Below are positions 44,730-53,050 of a DNA stretch of 64,000 nucleotides, in pieces. The first letter of the stretch is position 1. Every line of letters begins with the position of its first letter. The notes under the pieces were generated by a model that saw only the letters and a program-made list of their open reading frames with translations, did no database searches and was not told the origin of the DNA. The stretch is from Bacteroidaceae bacterium (GTDB taxonomy: Bacteria; Bacteroidota; Bacteroidia; Bacteroidales; Bacteroidaceae), in NCBI GenBank assembly GCA_902362375.1, contig CABIVS010000007.1:310001-374000 (forward strand), in the 5' to 3' direction. A program made the translations under genes and the position numbers.

Positions 44730-45722
44730 TTATTCAGCTTTCAAAGTGAAACGCTTGAAGTCAACAATCTTCAGTTCAGGATCAGCAGCAGCCAACACTT
44801 CTCTTACAGTCTTCTTAGCGTCCATAATATCTTCTTGGTTCAGCAGGCAAACTTCTTTCAAGAACTTAGCCAGACGACCCTTAGCGATGTTCTGAATCAT
44901 TTGTTCAGGCAGATGTGCAGCCTTTTCAGCAGAAACAGTAGCAATGATTTCTTTTGCTCTCGCTACATCTTCAGCTGTAATCCAACCTTTAGCCATGTTG
45001 CTTTCCATGTGGTCTTCACTGTCTACATGAGCCGGGTTGATGTTAGCTTTCTTCAGAGCAGCTTCTACAGCCTTCTGTACCTGTTCAGCCTTTGTCTTTT
45101 CGATAGCTACTTCGATTTCTTTTTGCTTCACTTCTTCAGAAACACCATCCTCATCAATAGCGATCGGATTCATGGCAGCAATCTGCATAGCTACTTGCTT
45201 AGCCAACTGCTCGTCAACGTTCTTGTTAAAAGCAACAATCGTACAAAGACCATTTCTGTTCATGTGGTTGTAAACAGCAGTACTTGCACCTTCTACAGTC
45301 ATGTAACCATCAAGTTCCATTTTTTCACCTGTGATACCGCTACGGTCAGTCACTGCATCCTGCACAGTACCGTTACCCATTGGCAATGCTTTTACTTCGT
45401 CCAATGTCTTGCATTTGTTAGCCACAGCAAGATCAAGAATATCCTGAGTCAGTTTCACAAAGTCAGCATTCTGAGCTACGAAGTCAGTTTCACACTTCAA
45501 AGCAATGACAACGGCATAGTCACCGGTAGTCTTAGCCAGAACGCAACCTTCAGAAGCCTCACGTTCAGAACGCTTAGCAGCAACAGCTTGTCCTTTCTTA
45601 CGGATAATCTCCATTGCCTTGTCGTAATCGCCATCAGCCTCTGTTAATGCATTCTTGCAATCCATCATACCAGCTCCGGTCATTTTGCGCAGCTTGGTAA
45701 TATCAGCCATAGTTACAGCCAT
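44730..45722 (-). CDS. tsf: Elongation factor Ts
   Basis: The 330-residue factor exchanges GDP on EF-Tu. The N-terminal UBA-like domain with LRKMTGAGMMDCKNAL and the core KCETDFVAQNADF are intact. The protein is about 40-50 residues longer than E. coli EF-Ts because of a longer core and C-terminal part, as in other Bacteroidetes. It follows rpsB after an octamer inverted repeat and ends the rplM operon. Confidence 0.97.
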   Translation of the reverse strand: MAVTMADITKLRKMTGAGMMDCKNALTEADGDYDKAMEIIRKKGQAVAAKRSEREASEGCVLAKTTGDYAVVIALKCETDFVAQNADFVKLTQDILDLAVANKCKTLDEVKALPMGNGTVQDAVTDRSGITGEKMELDGYMTVEGASTAVYNHMNRNGLCTIVAFNKNVDEQLAKQVAMQIAAMNPIAIDEDGVSEEVKQKEIEVAIEKTKAEQVQKAVEAALKKANINPAHVDSEDHMESNMAKGWITAEDVARAKEIIATVSAEKAAHLPEQMIQNIAKGRLAKFLKEVCLLNQEDIMDAKKTVREVLAAADPELKIVDFKRFTLKAE

Positions 45723-45765
45723 AATAATTTCCTTTATTTAAATGAATAATAATTTTCGAAACAAA

Positions 45766-45839
45766 AAAATGTGCCAATCTGCCAATCAAGATGCAAGTGT
45801 ATAACAATACCCTTGCACATTAGCAAATTGGCACATTTT
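45766..45839. repeat. Inverted pair of 8-bp repeats between rpsB and tsf
   Basis: AATGTGCC and AATCTGCC start at 45768 and 45776. GCACATTA, GCAAATTG and GCACATTT start at 45815, 45823 and 45831, in 8-bp register. The outer arms (45766-45778 and 45827-45839) pair over 13 bp. It can form a long hairpin in the rpsB-tsf spacer. Confidence 0.85.
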
Positions 45840-45844
45840 ATATA

Positions 45845-46681
45845 TTAAGCCTCTTCGTCTTCCTTGATGAAAGCAGCAGCTTTAGCTGCGTTGATAGCTT
45901 CTTCGTCAGACTTGTCGAGTCTAGCTTTTACTGATTTCTTCTTGCCTTTGTTAGCAGGAGCCTCACCAGCTGCTTCCATGTCGATCTTTTCAGCTTTTCT
46001 TTCTTCCAAACCTTCGATCATTGCAGCGCAACAAGCATCCAGGATAACTTCTATTGATTTAGTAGCGTCATCATTAGCAGGAATTACGAAATCCACGTTT
46101 GAAGGATCAGAGTTAGTATCAACGATACCAAATACAGGGATACCCAAACGGTTAGCTTCGCGAACTGCGATATTTTCTTTCATTACGTCGATTACGAACA
46201 ATGCAGACGGCAGACGAGTCAGGTCAGCGATAGATCCCAAAGTCTTGTCTAATTTTGCACGTTGACGAGAAATCTGAAGAACTTCTCTCTTAGAGAGGTT
46301 AGAATATGTACCATCATTAGTCAATTTATCGATAGTAGCCATCTTCTTCACAGCCTTACGGATAGTCGGGAAGTTAGTCAACATACCACCCGGCCAACGC
46401 TCGATTACATAAGGCATATTAACAGATTGAGCTTTCTCAGCCACAACTTGTTTAGCTTGTTTTTTAGTAGCAACAAAAAGAACTTTCTTGCCAGATTTGG
46501 CAATCTGTTTCAAAGCTTCAGCAGCTTCGTCTACTTTTGCAACTGTTTTGTGGAGGTCAATGATATGAATACCATTGCGTTCCATGAAAATATAAGGAGC
46601 CATTGCAGGGTTCCACTTTCTCTTAAGGTGTCCGAAGTGGCAACCAGCCTCCAATAATGTATCAAAATTTGTTCTTGACAT
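45845..46681 (-). CDS. rpsB: 30S ribosomal protein S2
   Basis: A 278-residue ribosomal protein with LLEAGCHFGHLKRKWNPAMAPYIF and the conserved ALFVIDVMKENIAVREANRLGIPVFGIVDTN segment in outline. A Lys/Glu/Ala-rich C-terminal extension of about 45 residues follows the folded part. The 121-nt leader after rpsI can form hairpins. Confidence 0.98.
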   Translation of the reverse strand: MSRTNFDTLLEAGCHFGHLKRKWNPAMAPYIFMERNGIHIIDLHKTVAKVDEAAEALKQIAKSGKKVLFVATKKQAKQVVAEKAQSVNMPYVIERWPGGMLTNFPTIRKAVKKMATIDKLTNDGTYSNLSKREVLQISRQRAKLDKTLGSIADLTRLPSALFVIDVMKENIAVREANRLGIPVFGIVDTNSDPSNVDFVIPANDDATKSIEVILDACCAAMIEGLEERKAEKIDMEAAGEAPANKGKKKSVKARLDKSDEEAINAAKAAAFIKEDEEA

Positions 46682-46802
46682 CTTGTTTTTTCTTTAAATC
46701 GTTTACTTTCTTTTTTGTTTTTTCTAAACCAACCGCTGGGTAGTCTATGAGCAGAGTCCCAGTAGTTTAGATACTAAACATATTCCTCTATCAGGCAGCA
46801 CA
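46682..46802 (-). promoter_or_regulatory. Structured rpsB leader, candidate
   Basis: Read on the minus strand, GTTTAG-TAT-CTAAAC and CTGGG...CCCAG hairpins precede a long purine- and A-rich run to the rpsB start. Feedback control of rpsB by S2 is known in other bacteria, so an autogenous site is possible. I cannot match it to a known family by eye. Confidence 0.4.
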
Positions 46803-47189
46803 TTAACGCTTGCTGAACTGGAATCTTCTACGAGCTTTCGGCTGTCCCGGTTTCTTACGTTCAACAGAACGAGGGTCACGAGTCATGAAGCCTTCTGCAC
46901 GAAGAGCAGCTTTATCTTCAGCGTTCATCTTAACCAGTGCACGAGCGATTGCCAAACGCAATGCCTGAGACTGACCTGTGAAACCACCACCACACAAGTT
47001 AACCTTGATGTCATACTTCTCAGCAGCACCCAGCTTGTTCAATGGTTGTTTTACAACATACTGAAGAATAGTTGATGGAAAGTACTCTGCAAGGTCTCTC
47101 TTGTTAATAGTAATCTTTCCTGTACCTTCGCTTACGAATATGCGTGCAATAGCACGTTTACGTCTGCCTAATGCATTTACTACTTCCAT
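46803..47189 (-). CDS. rpsI: 30S ribosomal protein S9
   Basis: The 128-residue protein begins VNALGRRKRAIARIFV and ends in the basic KARRRFQFSKR tail that reaches the P-site tRNA. It follows rplM after 6 nt, the conserved rplM-rpsI pair. Confidence 0.98.
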   Translation of the reverse strand: MEVVNALGRRKRAIARIFVSEGTGKITINKRDLAEYFPSTILQYVVKQPLNKLGAAEKYDIKVNLCGGGFTGQSQALRLAIARALVKMNAEDKAALRAEGFMTRDPRSVERKKPGQPKARRRFQFSKR

Positions 47190-47195
47190 TATATC

Positions 47196-47657
47196 TTATT
47201 TATATGAATTAATATCAATCATTTTCGGGTTCTGTGCAGCCTGTTTGTGTTCGCTACCAGCGTAAACATACAAGTTGTTCAGCAATTTAGCTCCCAGAAT
47301 ATTCTTAGGAAGCATACCCTTCACTACTTTTTTCAGTAATCTCTCTTCACCGTTCGGTTTTGTAATCAAACGGGCAGGAGTCATTTCTCTCTGACCACCA
47401 GGATAACCAGTATATGACAAATATACTCTGTCATTCCATTTGTTACCAGTCAGTTTTACTTTGTCTGCATTGATGATGATAACGTTATCACCGCAGTCTA
47501 CGTGAGGAGTAAAGTTTGGTTTGTACTTTCCTCTCAGCAATTTTGCAACTTTTGCTCCCAGACGACCTAAAGTCTGGTCTGTAGCGTCAACGATAACCCA
47601 TTCTTTGGTTACAGTCGCTTTGTTTGCAGAAATGGTCTTGTAACTTAAAGTATCCAC
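47196..47657 (-). CDS. rplM: 50S ribosomal protein L13
   Basis: A 153-residue ribosomal protein with WIVDATDQTLGRLGAKVA-type N-terminal core, YTGYPGGQREMT, and KGMLPKN. The start codon is GTG at 47657. It leads the operon rplM-rpsI-rpsB-tsf. The leader is about 119 nt and a consensus promoter precedes it. Confidence 0.97.
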   Translation of the reverse strand: MDTLSYKTISANKATVTKEWVIVDATDQTLGRLGAKVAKLLRGKYKPNFTPHVDCGDNVIIINADKVKLTGNKWNDRVYLSYTGYPGGQREMTPARLITKPNGEERLLKKVVKGMLPKNILGAKLLNNLYVYAGSEHKQAAQNPKMIDINSYK

Positions 47658-47782
47658 TCTAATTTTGTTTTTTAAATGTTACTACTAAAATTGTCTTCAC
47701 CACTTATTAGTCTTCCCCGGACAAAGGAATACTAACTAGCTATGAATTAATCTCTTATCATTTTGTGATAATAATCGGCTTG

Positions 47783-47813
47783 CAAAAGTACGGCTTTTCT
47801 TTGAATTGGCAAA
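47783..47813 (-). promoter_or_regulatory. rplM operon promoter
   Basis: On the minus strand TTTG (47810-47813), 19 nt, then TACTTTTG (47783-47790): full consensus. The leader to the GTG is about 119 nt. Confidence 0.87.
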
Positions 47814-48088
47814 CAATTTCTTCCTTTTTTTGGATTTATCCGGTTGAATAACAAGAGATATAAAGATATTATCGGAAAACAAAAAGTCATCTCTGGAAGA
47901 TTTCAAAGTAAATTATAATTCAGACTATTATATAAATAAGGTGTAACAGAGATCTGCCACCTTCCCTACAAGCATCACAACAGGTATCGGGATAAATTCT
48001 AAAGGGTTTTAGACGATTTCAAAAGCCCCCTATCTGTTTTCAAAAAAAGGAAAAACAATACTAAAATAGTAATAGAAAGAAAAGCATC

Positions 48089-48096
48089 TATCTTTG
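48089..48096 (+). promoter_or_regulatory. -7 box of the PUL operon
   Basis: TATCTTTG lies 40 nt before the susC-type start. The -33 region lacks TTTG, which fits a promoter needing an activator. Confidence 0.55.
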
Positions 48097-48136
48097 CCAT
48101 AGATTCTTAATCCAGAAAACAACGAATAGAATTGAT

Positions 48137-51100
48137 ATGAAAAACATTCAAAAACTTCTCTTTCTTGCGGTTTGCCTTTGCACCGCACTTACGGTCAAAG
48201 CACAAAACCTGACTGTCACCGGAAAGGTCATAGACTCGGAAGGTCTTGAGGTGATCGGTGCCAACATTACTCTGAAAGGTACTCCCGGCGTCGGTGCAAT
48301 CAGTGATTTAAGCGGAAATTACAAGATTCAGGTAAACAATGCCGCTAAAGACATTCTCGTATTCTCTTATATAGGAATGAAAACACAGGAAGTACACGTA
48401 AAAGGAAAAACGGTCGTCAATGTCACGCTGCAAAGTGATGCCAAAGCATTGGACGAGGTGGTTGTGGTAGGTTACGGAACCAGTAAGCGTAGTGACCTGA
48501 CCGGTTCTGTGGTTTCCGTAAAAAGCGAAGATTTGATGAGAATGCCTACTTCCGACGTCACCCAAGCATTGGCGGGACGGGTGGCAGGTGTACAAATAAC
48601 CCAAAGTGAAGGTGCTCCGGGTTCTACCATTTCCATACGTGTACGTGGTGGGATTTCCATTACGCAAAGTAATGAACCTCTTTATATTATCGACGGCTTC
48701 CCCAGCGAAGACGGAATGTCTACTATCGACCCTGCCGAGATTGAAACGATTGATATCCTGAAAGATGCCTCGGCAACTGCCATTTACGGTGCACGCGGAG
48801 CAAACGGGGTAGTGGTAATCACCACAAAGCAAGGAAACAAAGACGGTTCCAAGATGAGTATCAGTTTCGACAGTTATGTAGGCGTGAAGACTCTGGCACG
48901 CAAACTGCCGGTACTCTCTACCAAGGAGTTTGTCCTGCTGGATTATGAGCGCAGATTACAATTCAACGGTGAAACAGGAGTGAAAAGTTTCCAGTCTATC
49001 TACGGTTCTTTCCTGGATATTGATGAAAACTACGGCAACTACGCCGGAATCGACTGGCAGGAAGAGACTTTAGGAAGAGTAGCCACTTCACAAAATTACC
49101 GTGTACGCATCTCCGGAGGAAACAAGGAACTGCAATACTCCCTGAACTATACTTATTTCAAAGACCTTGGAGCTATGCAGTACAGCGGAAACGACAAGCA
49201 TAATATTTCATTCAGCCTTTCCCACAAACCTACCAAGCGTATTTCTGTCAATGCCCGTGTAAACTACGACCAGACCTATATATATGGTATGGGGACTTCC
49301 GACCAGTCCACCCGTTTCAACAAGATGGAGCATATCCTACAATATCGCCCCACCAAAGGGATCTATGGAGATGACGAGAGCCTGCTGAAGAATGAAGAAG
49401 ACAATATCACCGACGAAGAAGGCAATCCGATGCAGAATCCGCTCACCTCTGCCGCCCAAGAAATAAACAAAAGGCAATTGCGTACTTTCCAAGCCAATGG
49501 AGGGCTGACTTTCAATATTGCCAAAGGATTCAGTTTCCGCAACAATACCGGTATGCGTTACCAAACCACGCGCTTTGATGTCTTTTATGGAGAGAAATCC
49601 AGCATCGGAAAACGTTCCAGCGCCAACGGATATATCCAATACGCGGAAAACAACAGCTTCCAGACTTCCAATGTGCTCAACTATGAATACAAGAAGAAAA
49701 AGCATAAATTAGTCGCTATGCTCGGACAGGAATGGGTATCACGATGGACACGCAATATGCGCGCCAGTGCCACCAATTTCCCCAATAACGATATTAACCT
49801 GGATGATATGAACCTCGGCATTCCGGGTTCCATTACTTCCAATGCCAATTACGATGACAAATTACTGTCCTTCTTCACCCGGTTCAATTACAATTTCGGA
49901 GAAAAATATCTGGTGACCGCTACTTTACGTGCCGACGGTTCTTCCAAATTCAGTGAGGACAAGAAATGGGGACTTTTCCCTTCCGTTTCTGCCGCATGGC
50001 GTATGGGCGAGGAGAAGTTTATCAAGAACCTGAACTTGTTTTCCGACCTGAAGTTACGTGTCGGGTATGGTATGTCGGGCAACAACCGCATCGGCAGTTA
50101 TGCTTCACTGAACCTGCTGAATTCCGTGAAATATCCGAATGGTGAAAGTAATATGCCCGGATACGTACCGACCGCTATCCCGAACGAAATGCTTCAATGG
50201 GAATCCAACAACACACTCAATATCGGACTGGATTTAGGTTTTCTGGAACAACGCCTGACTATATCCCCGGAGTTTTACGTGAACGAAAGTACCCACTTAC
50301 TCCTGAACTCACGCATACCCAGCTCTTCAGGATACAGCAATATGATTCGCAATATCGGAAAGACGCAGAACATCGGCGTCGACCTGACCATCAGTTCCGT
50401 CAACATACAAAAACGCAACTTCACATGGAATACCAACTTCAACTTGTCTCACAACAAGAATACGATCAAAGCATTGTCCGGAGAGCAATACTTCCTCGAA
50501 GAAGCCAAATTCGGTTATAACCAAAAGACACACAAGATAGAAGTAGGCAAGTCAATCGGACAGTTCTACGGATACCGTACCCTCGGACTTTATCAGGTAG
50601 AGGACTTTGATTATGACCCGAACACTAAAAAATACACATTGAAAGAAGGAATCCCTTACAGAGGTTCCTGCAGTGAAACGCAACCGGGTATGTGGAAATT
50701 TGCCGATACCGACGGGAACAAAGTGATTGATGAAAACGACCAGACGGTTATCGGTGAAGCCAATCCGAAATTCTTCGGCGGATTGAACAACACTTTCACT
50801 TATAAGAATTTCGACCTGAGCATATTCTTTACCTTCTCCTACGGAGGCGAAGTATTGAATGCCACCAAACTGACCAATACCCAAGCCGGCAAATCCGGAT
50901 ACAACGTACTGGATGCAGTGAACAGCAGCAAGCGCTGGATGACCATCAACCGGAATGGTGACATTATAACAGACCCGCAAGAGCTTGCCGCATTAAATGC
51001 AGGCAAAAGCGCAGCCGTTGTCAACGATATGGAACAGGGAGACACCTATATTCACTCATGGGCAGTAGAAGATGCCTCTTACCTGCGGCTAAGCAACGTG

Positions 51101-51316
51101 ACTATCGGGTACAACTTCCCCAGAAAATGGATACGGAAAGCCGGCATCCAGAAACTCCGCCTGTATGCAACAGGCAGCAACCTGTTTGTCTGGACTCCCT
51201 ATACCGGATTCGACCCGGAAGTTTCTACCAAAGGCAGCAACCTGACTCCCGGAGTAGACTACGGAGCATATCCGAGAAGCCATTCCTACGTATTCGGTCT
51301 GAATGTGACCTTTTAA
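48137..51316 (+). CDS. SusC/RagA family TonB-linked outer membrane receptor
   Basis: A 1059-residue outer-membrane importer. A signal peptide (residues 1-22) is followed by a carboxypeptidase-like regulatory domain (about 24-100), the motif DEVVVVGYG at 106-114 that resembles a TonB box, a plug domain (about 120-235, with YIIDGFP and DASATAIYGARGANGVV) and a long beta barrel ending VFGLNVTF. It pairs with the SusD-like lipoprotein encoded 22 nt downstream. It leads the PUL and should import oligosaccharides released at the surface. Confidence 0.97.
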   Translation: MKNIQKLLFLAVCLCTALTVKAQNLTVTGKVIDSEGLEVIGANITLKGTPGVGAISDLSGNYKIQVNNAAKDILVFSYIGMKTQEVHVKGKTVVNVTLQSDAKALDEVVVVGYGTSKRSDLTGSVVSVKSEDLMRMPTSDVTQALAGRVAGVQITQSEGAPGSTISIRVRGGISITQSNEPLYIIDGFPSEDGMSTIDPAEIETIDILKDASATAIYGARGANGVVVITTKQGNKDGSKMSISFDSYVGVKTLARKLPVLSTKEFVLLDYERRLQFNGETGVKSFQSIYGSFLDIDENYGNYAGIDWQEETLGRVATSQNYRVRISGGNKELQYSLNYTYFKDLGAMQYSGNDKHNISFSLSHKPTKRISVNARVNYDQTYIYGMGTSDQSTRFNKMEHILQYRPTKGIYGDDESLLKNEEDNITDEEGNPMQNPLTSAAQEINKRQLRTFQANGGLTFNIAKGFSFRNNTGMRYQTTRFDVFYGEKSSIGKRSSANGYIQYAENNSFQTSNVLNYEYKKKKHKLVAMLGQEWVSRWTRNMRASATNFPNNDINLDDMNLGIPGSITSNANYDDKLLSFFTRFNYNFGEKYLVTATLRADGSSKFSEDKKWGLFPSVSAAWRMGEEKFIKNLNLFSDLKLRVGYGMSGNNRIGSYASLNLLNSVKYPNGESNMPGYVPTAIPNEMLQWESNNTLNIGLDLGFLEQRLTISPEFYVNESTHLLLNSRIPSSSGYSNMIRNIGKTQNIGVDLTISSVNIQKRNFTWNTNFNLSHNKNTIKALSGEQYFLEEAKFGYNQKTHKIEVGKSIGQFYGYRTLGLYQVEDFDYDPNTKKYTLKEGIPYRGSCSETQPGMWKFADTDGNKVIDENDQTVIGEANPKFFGGLNNTFTYKNFDLSIFFTFSYGGEVLNATKLTNTQAGKSGYNVLDAVNSSKRWMTINRNGDIITDPQELAALNAGKSAAVVNDMEQGDTYIHSWAVEDASYLRLSNVTIGYNFPRKWIRKAGIQKLRLYATGSNLFVWTPYTGFDPEVSTKGSNLTPGVDYGAYPRSHSYVFGLNVTF

Positions 51317-51338
51317 TTCACCTTAAAATAACGGAAAA

Positions 51339-53042
51339 ATGAAAATCTACAAAACATATCTTTATGCGCTCGGTATATTGGCAGGAGGTCTGCTCAATAC
51401 TTCCTGTGCCGACCTGTTGACTGAAGACCCCAACTCTTATTACGAGAAAAAGGACATATTCTCCACAAAGGCAAAGGCCGCCATGGCCGTTACCGGAGTA
51501 TACGAACGACTTCCGGAACTTTATGGGTATATGGACATGGCGTTTCCCTGTTCGGACGATACTTATTATGTGTCGGGAGTGACTTCGGACAAAGGCCGGC
51601 GGGACATCGCCCACTACAAAGTGACCAGTTCAAACACATGGGTAAATAGCGTCTGGCAAGGCAACTACACCGGAATTGAACGTGCCAATTATACCGTTGA
51701 AGGTATTGAAGGCATGGCTGATTATGAGAAAGACAAAGAGCTGCAATCACTGGTCGGAGAAGCTAAATTCCTGAGAGCCTTGTATGCATTCAATCTGGTG
51801 CGTTACTGGGGAGATGTTCCCTTCAAAACGACTTCTACGAATGTAGACAAAAATGTCTTCCAACCACGTTGCAGCAGAGAAATAATCTACGACCAGATTA
51901 TTGACGACCTGAATTTTGCCAAGACTCATTTATCGTGGGCTACCCCGGCCGTTACCCCGGAGAAAATCACCCAAGGCGCTGCACGCGGATTGCTTATGCG
52001 CGTACTATTGCAACGTGCCGGATACAGTCTTCAAATGAACGGAAGTATTACCCGCCCGGACGATGCCAAGCGCAAAGAATATTTTGAAGCTGTCATCGAA
52101 GAGTGGGAAGAGTTCAAAGCAAACGGCTATCATGATTTCTATCCCGAAGGTTACAGAGAGCTGTTCAAAGGTTTCTCGGCAGGAACACTTAACTCTGTAG
52201 AAAGCATCTTTGAAATCGCATTTTATAGTCCGGACGGCAATACAGGAGCCAAAGGATACTGGGGGACTTACATCGGCCCGCTGGTTGCGCATCCCGGCAT
52301 CTCCGTCACTGAAGTCAACCAGTTCATGGGACGTGCCAATGCGATGTTCCGGGTGGTTCCCGAATGGAAAGGATTCTTTGACGTACAGGAAGAAGACGCA
52401 GACGGTAATGTAATAACGGGGGACGAACGCCGTGACGTGATGATTTGCGACTACAAATACAACTGGGACAAAGAAATCTACAATCACGTGAAAGTGGTTA
52501 ACAAGAACGGAAAAGACTGGTATCCCGGCAAATGGCGCCGCGAATGGATGCCTATCGGATACAAGAACCCGAACGTTACCGATGTCAATTTCTGCTATCT
52601 GCGCTATGCGGATGTCGTACTGATGGCAGCCGAAGCCTACAATGAAACGGGTGATACATCCGAAGCATGGAAACTGCTCAACAGCGTACGCAAACGTGCC
52701 GGAGCCAGAGAAATTACCACAGAAAATTACACCGAACTGATGAAAGAGAAAGTGTACAAACTCAACTTTATTTCCGATGCTGATGATGCCGGCAAGTTCC
52801 GTACGGCACTTTATTGGGAGCGTGGTTTTGAACTCGCTTTTGAAGGGCAACGTAAATACGACCTTATCCGCTGGGGAGTTATCAAAGAGGCATTAACCTT
52901 GTTCAGCAGCCGTTCATCAGTGAAGAGCTCTTATCCTGCCGGAGACAATTTCCAAAAGGGCAAACATGAATTATTCCCTATTCCGCTGGACGAACTCCAG
53001 TTGAATCCGATGTTTGAAAGCAAAAACAATCCTAATTATTAA
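51339..53042 (+). CDS. SusD/RagB family glycan-binding lipoprotein
   Basis: A 567-residue lipoprotein with a lipobox (GLLNTSC, Cys at about residue 23) and the SusD fold: the TPR-like N-terminal part (GEAKFLRALYAFNLVRYWGDVPF) and the C-terminal RYADVVLMAAEAYNETG with GQRKYDLIRWG. It caps the SusC channel at the surface and binds its glycan. It lies between susC and the first heparinase-like gene with 22 and 8 nt gaps. Confidence 0.96.
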   Translation: MKIYKTYLYALGILAGGLLNTSCADLLTEDPNSYYEKKDIFSTKAKAAMAVTGVYERLPELYGYMDMAFPCSDDTYYVSGVTSDKGRRDIAHYKVTSSNTWVNSVWQGNYTGIERANYTVEGIEGMADYEKDKELQSLVGEAKFLRALYAFNLVRYWGDVPFKTTSTNVDKNVFQPRCSREIIYDQIIDDLNFAKTHLSWATPAVTPEKITQGAARGLLMRVLLQRAGYSLQMNGSITRPDDAKRKEYFEAVIEEWEEFKANGYHDFYPEGYRELFKGFSAGTLNSVESIFEIAFYSPDGNTGAKGYWGTYIGPLVAHPGISVTEVNQFMGRANAMFRVVPEWKGFFDVQEEDADGNVITGDERRDVMICDYKYNWDKEIYNHVKVVNKNGKDWYPGKWRREWMPIGYKNPNVTDVNFCYLRYADVVLMAAEAYNETGDTSEAWKLLNSVRKRAGAREITTENYTELMKEKVYKLNFISDADDAGKFRTALYWERGFELAFEGQRKYDLIRWGVIKEALTLFSSRSSVKSSYPAGDNFQKGKHELFPIPLDELQLNPMFESKNNPNY

Positions 53043-53050
53043 ATAATACC

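Larger units (their letters stand above)
47658..48136. other. 479-bp divergent region between rplM and the PUL
   Basis: It holds the rplM leader and promoter and, near its right end, the PUL -7 box. The middle part (47820-48085) is AT-rich with no recognisable gene, no tRNA and no repeat array. Confidence 0.75.
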
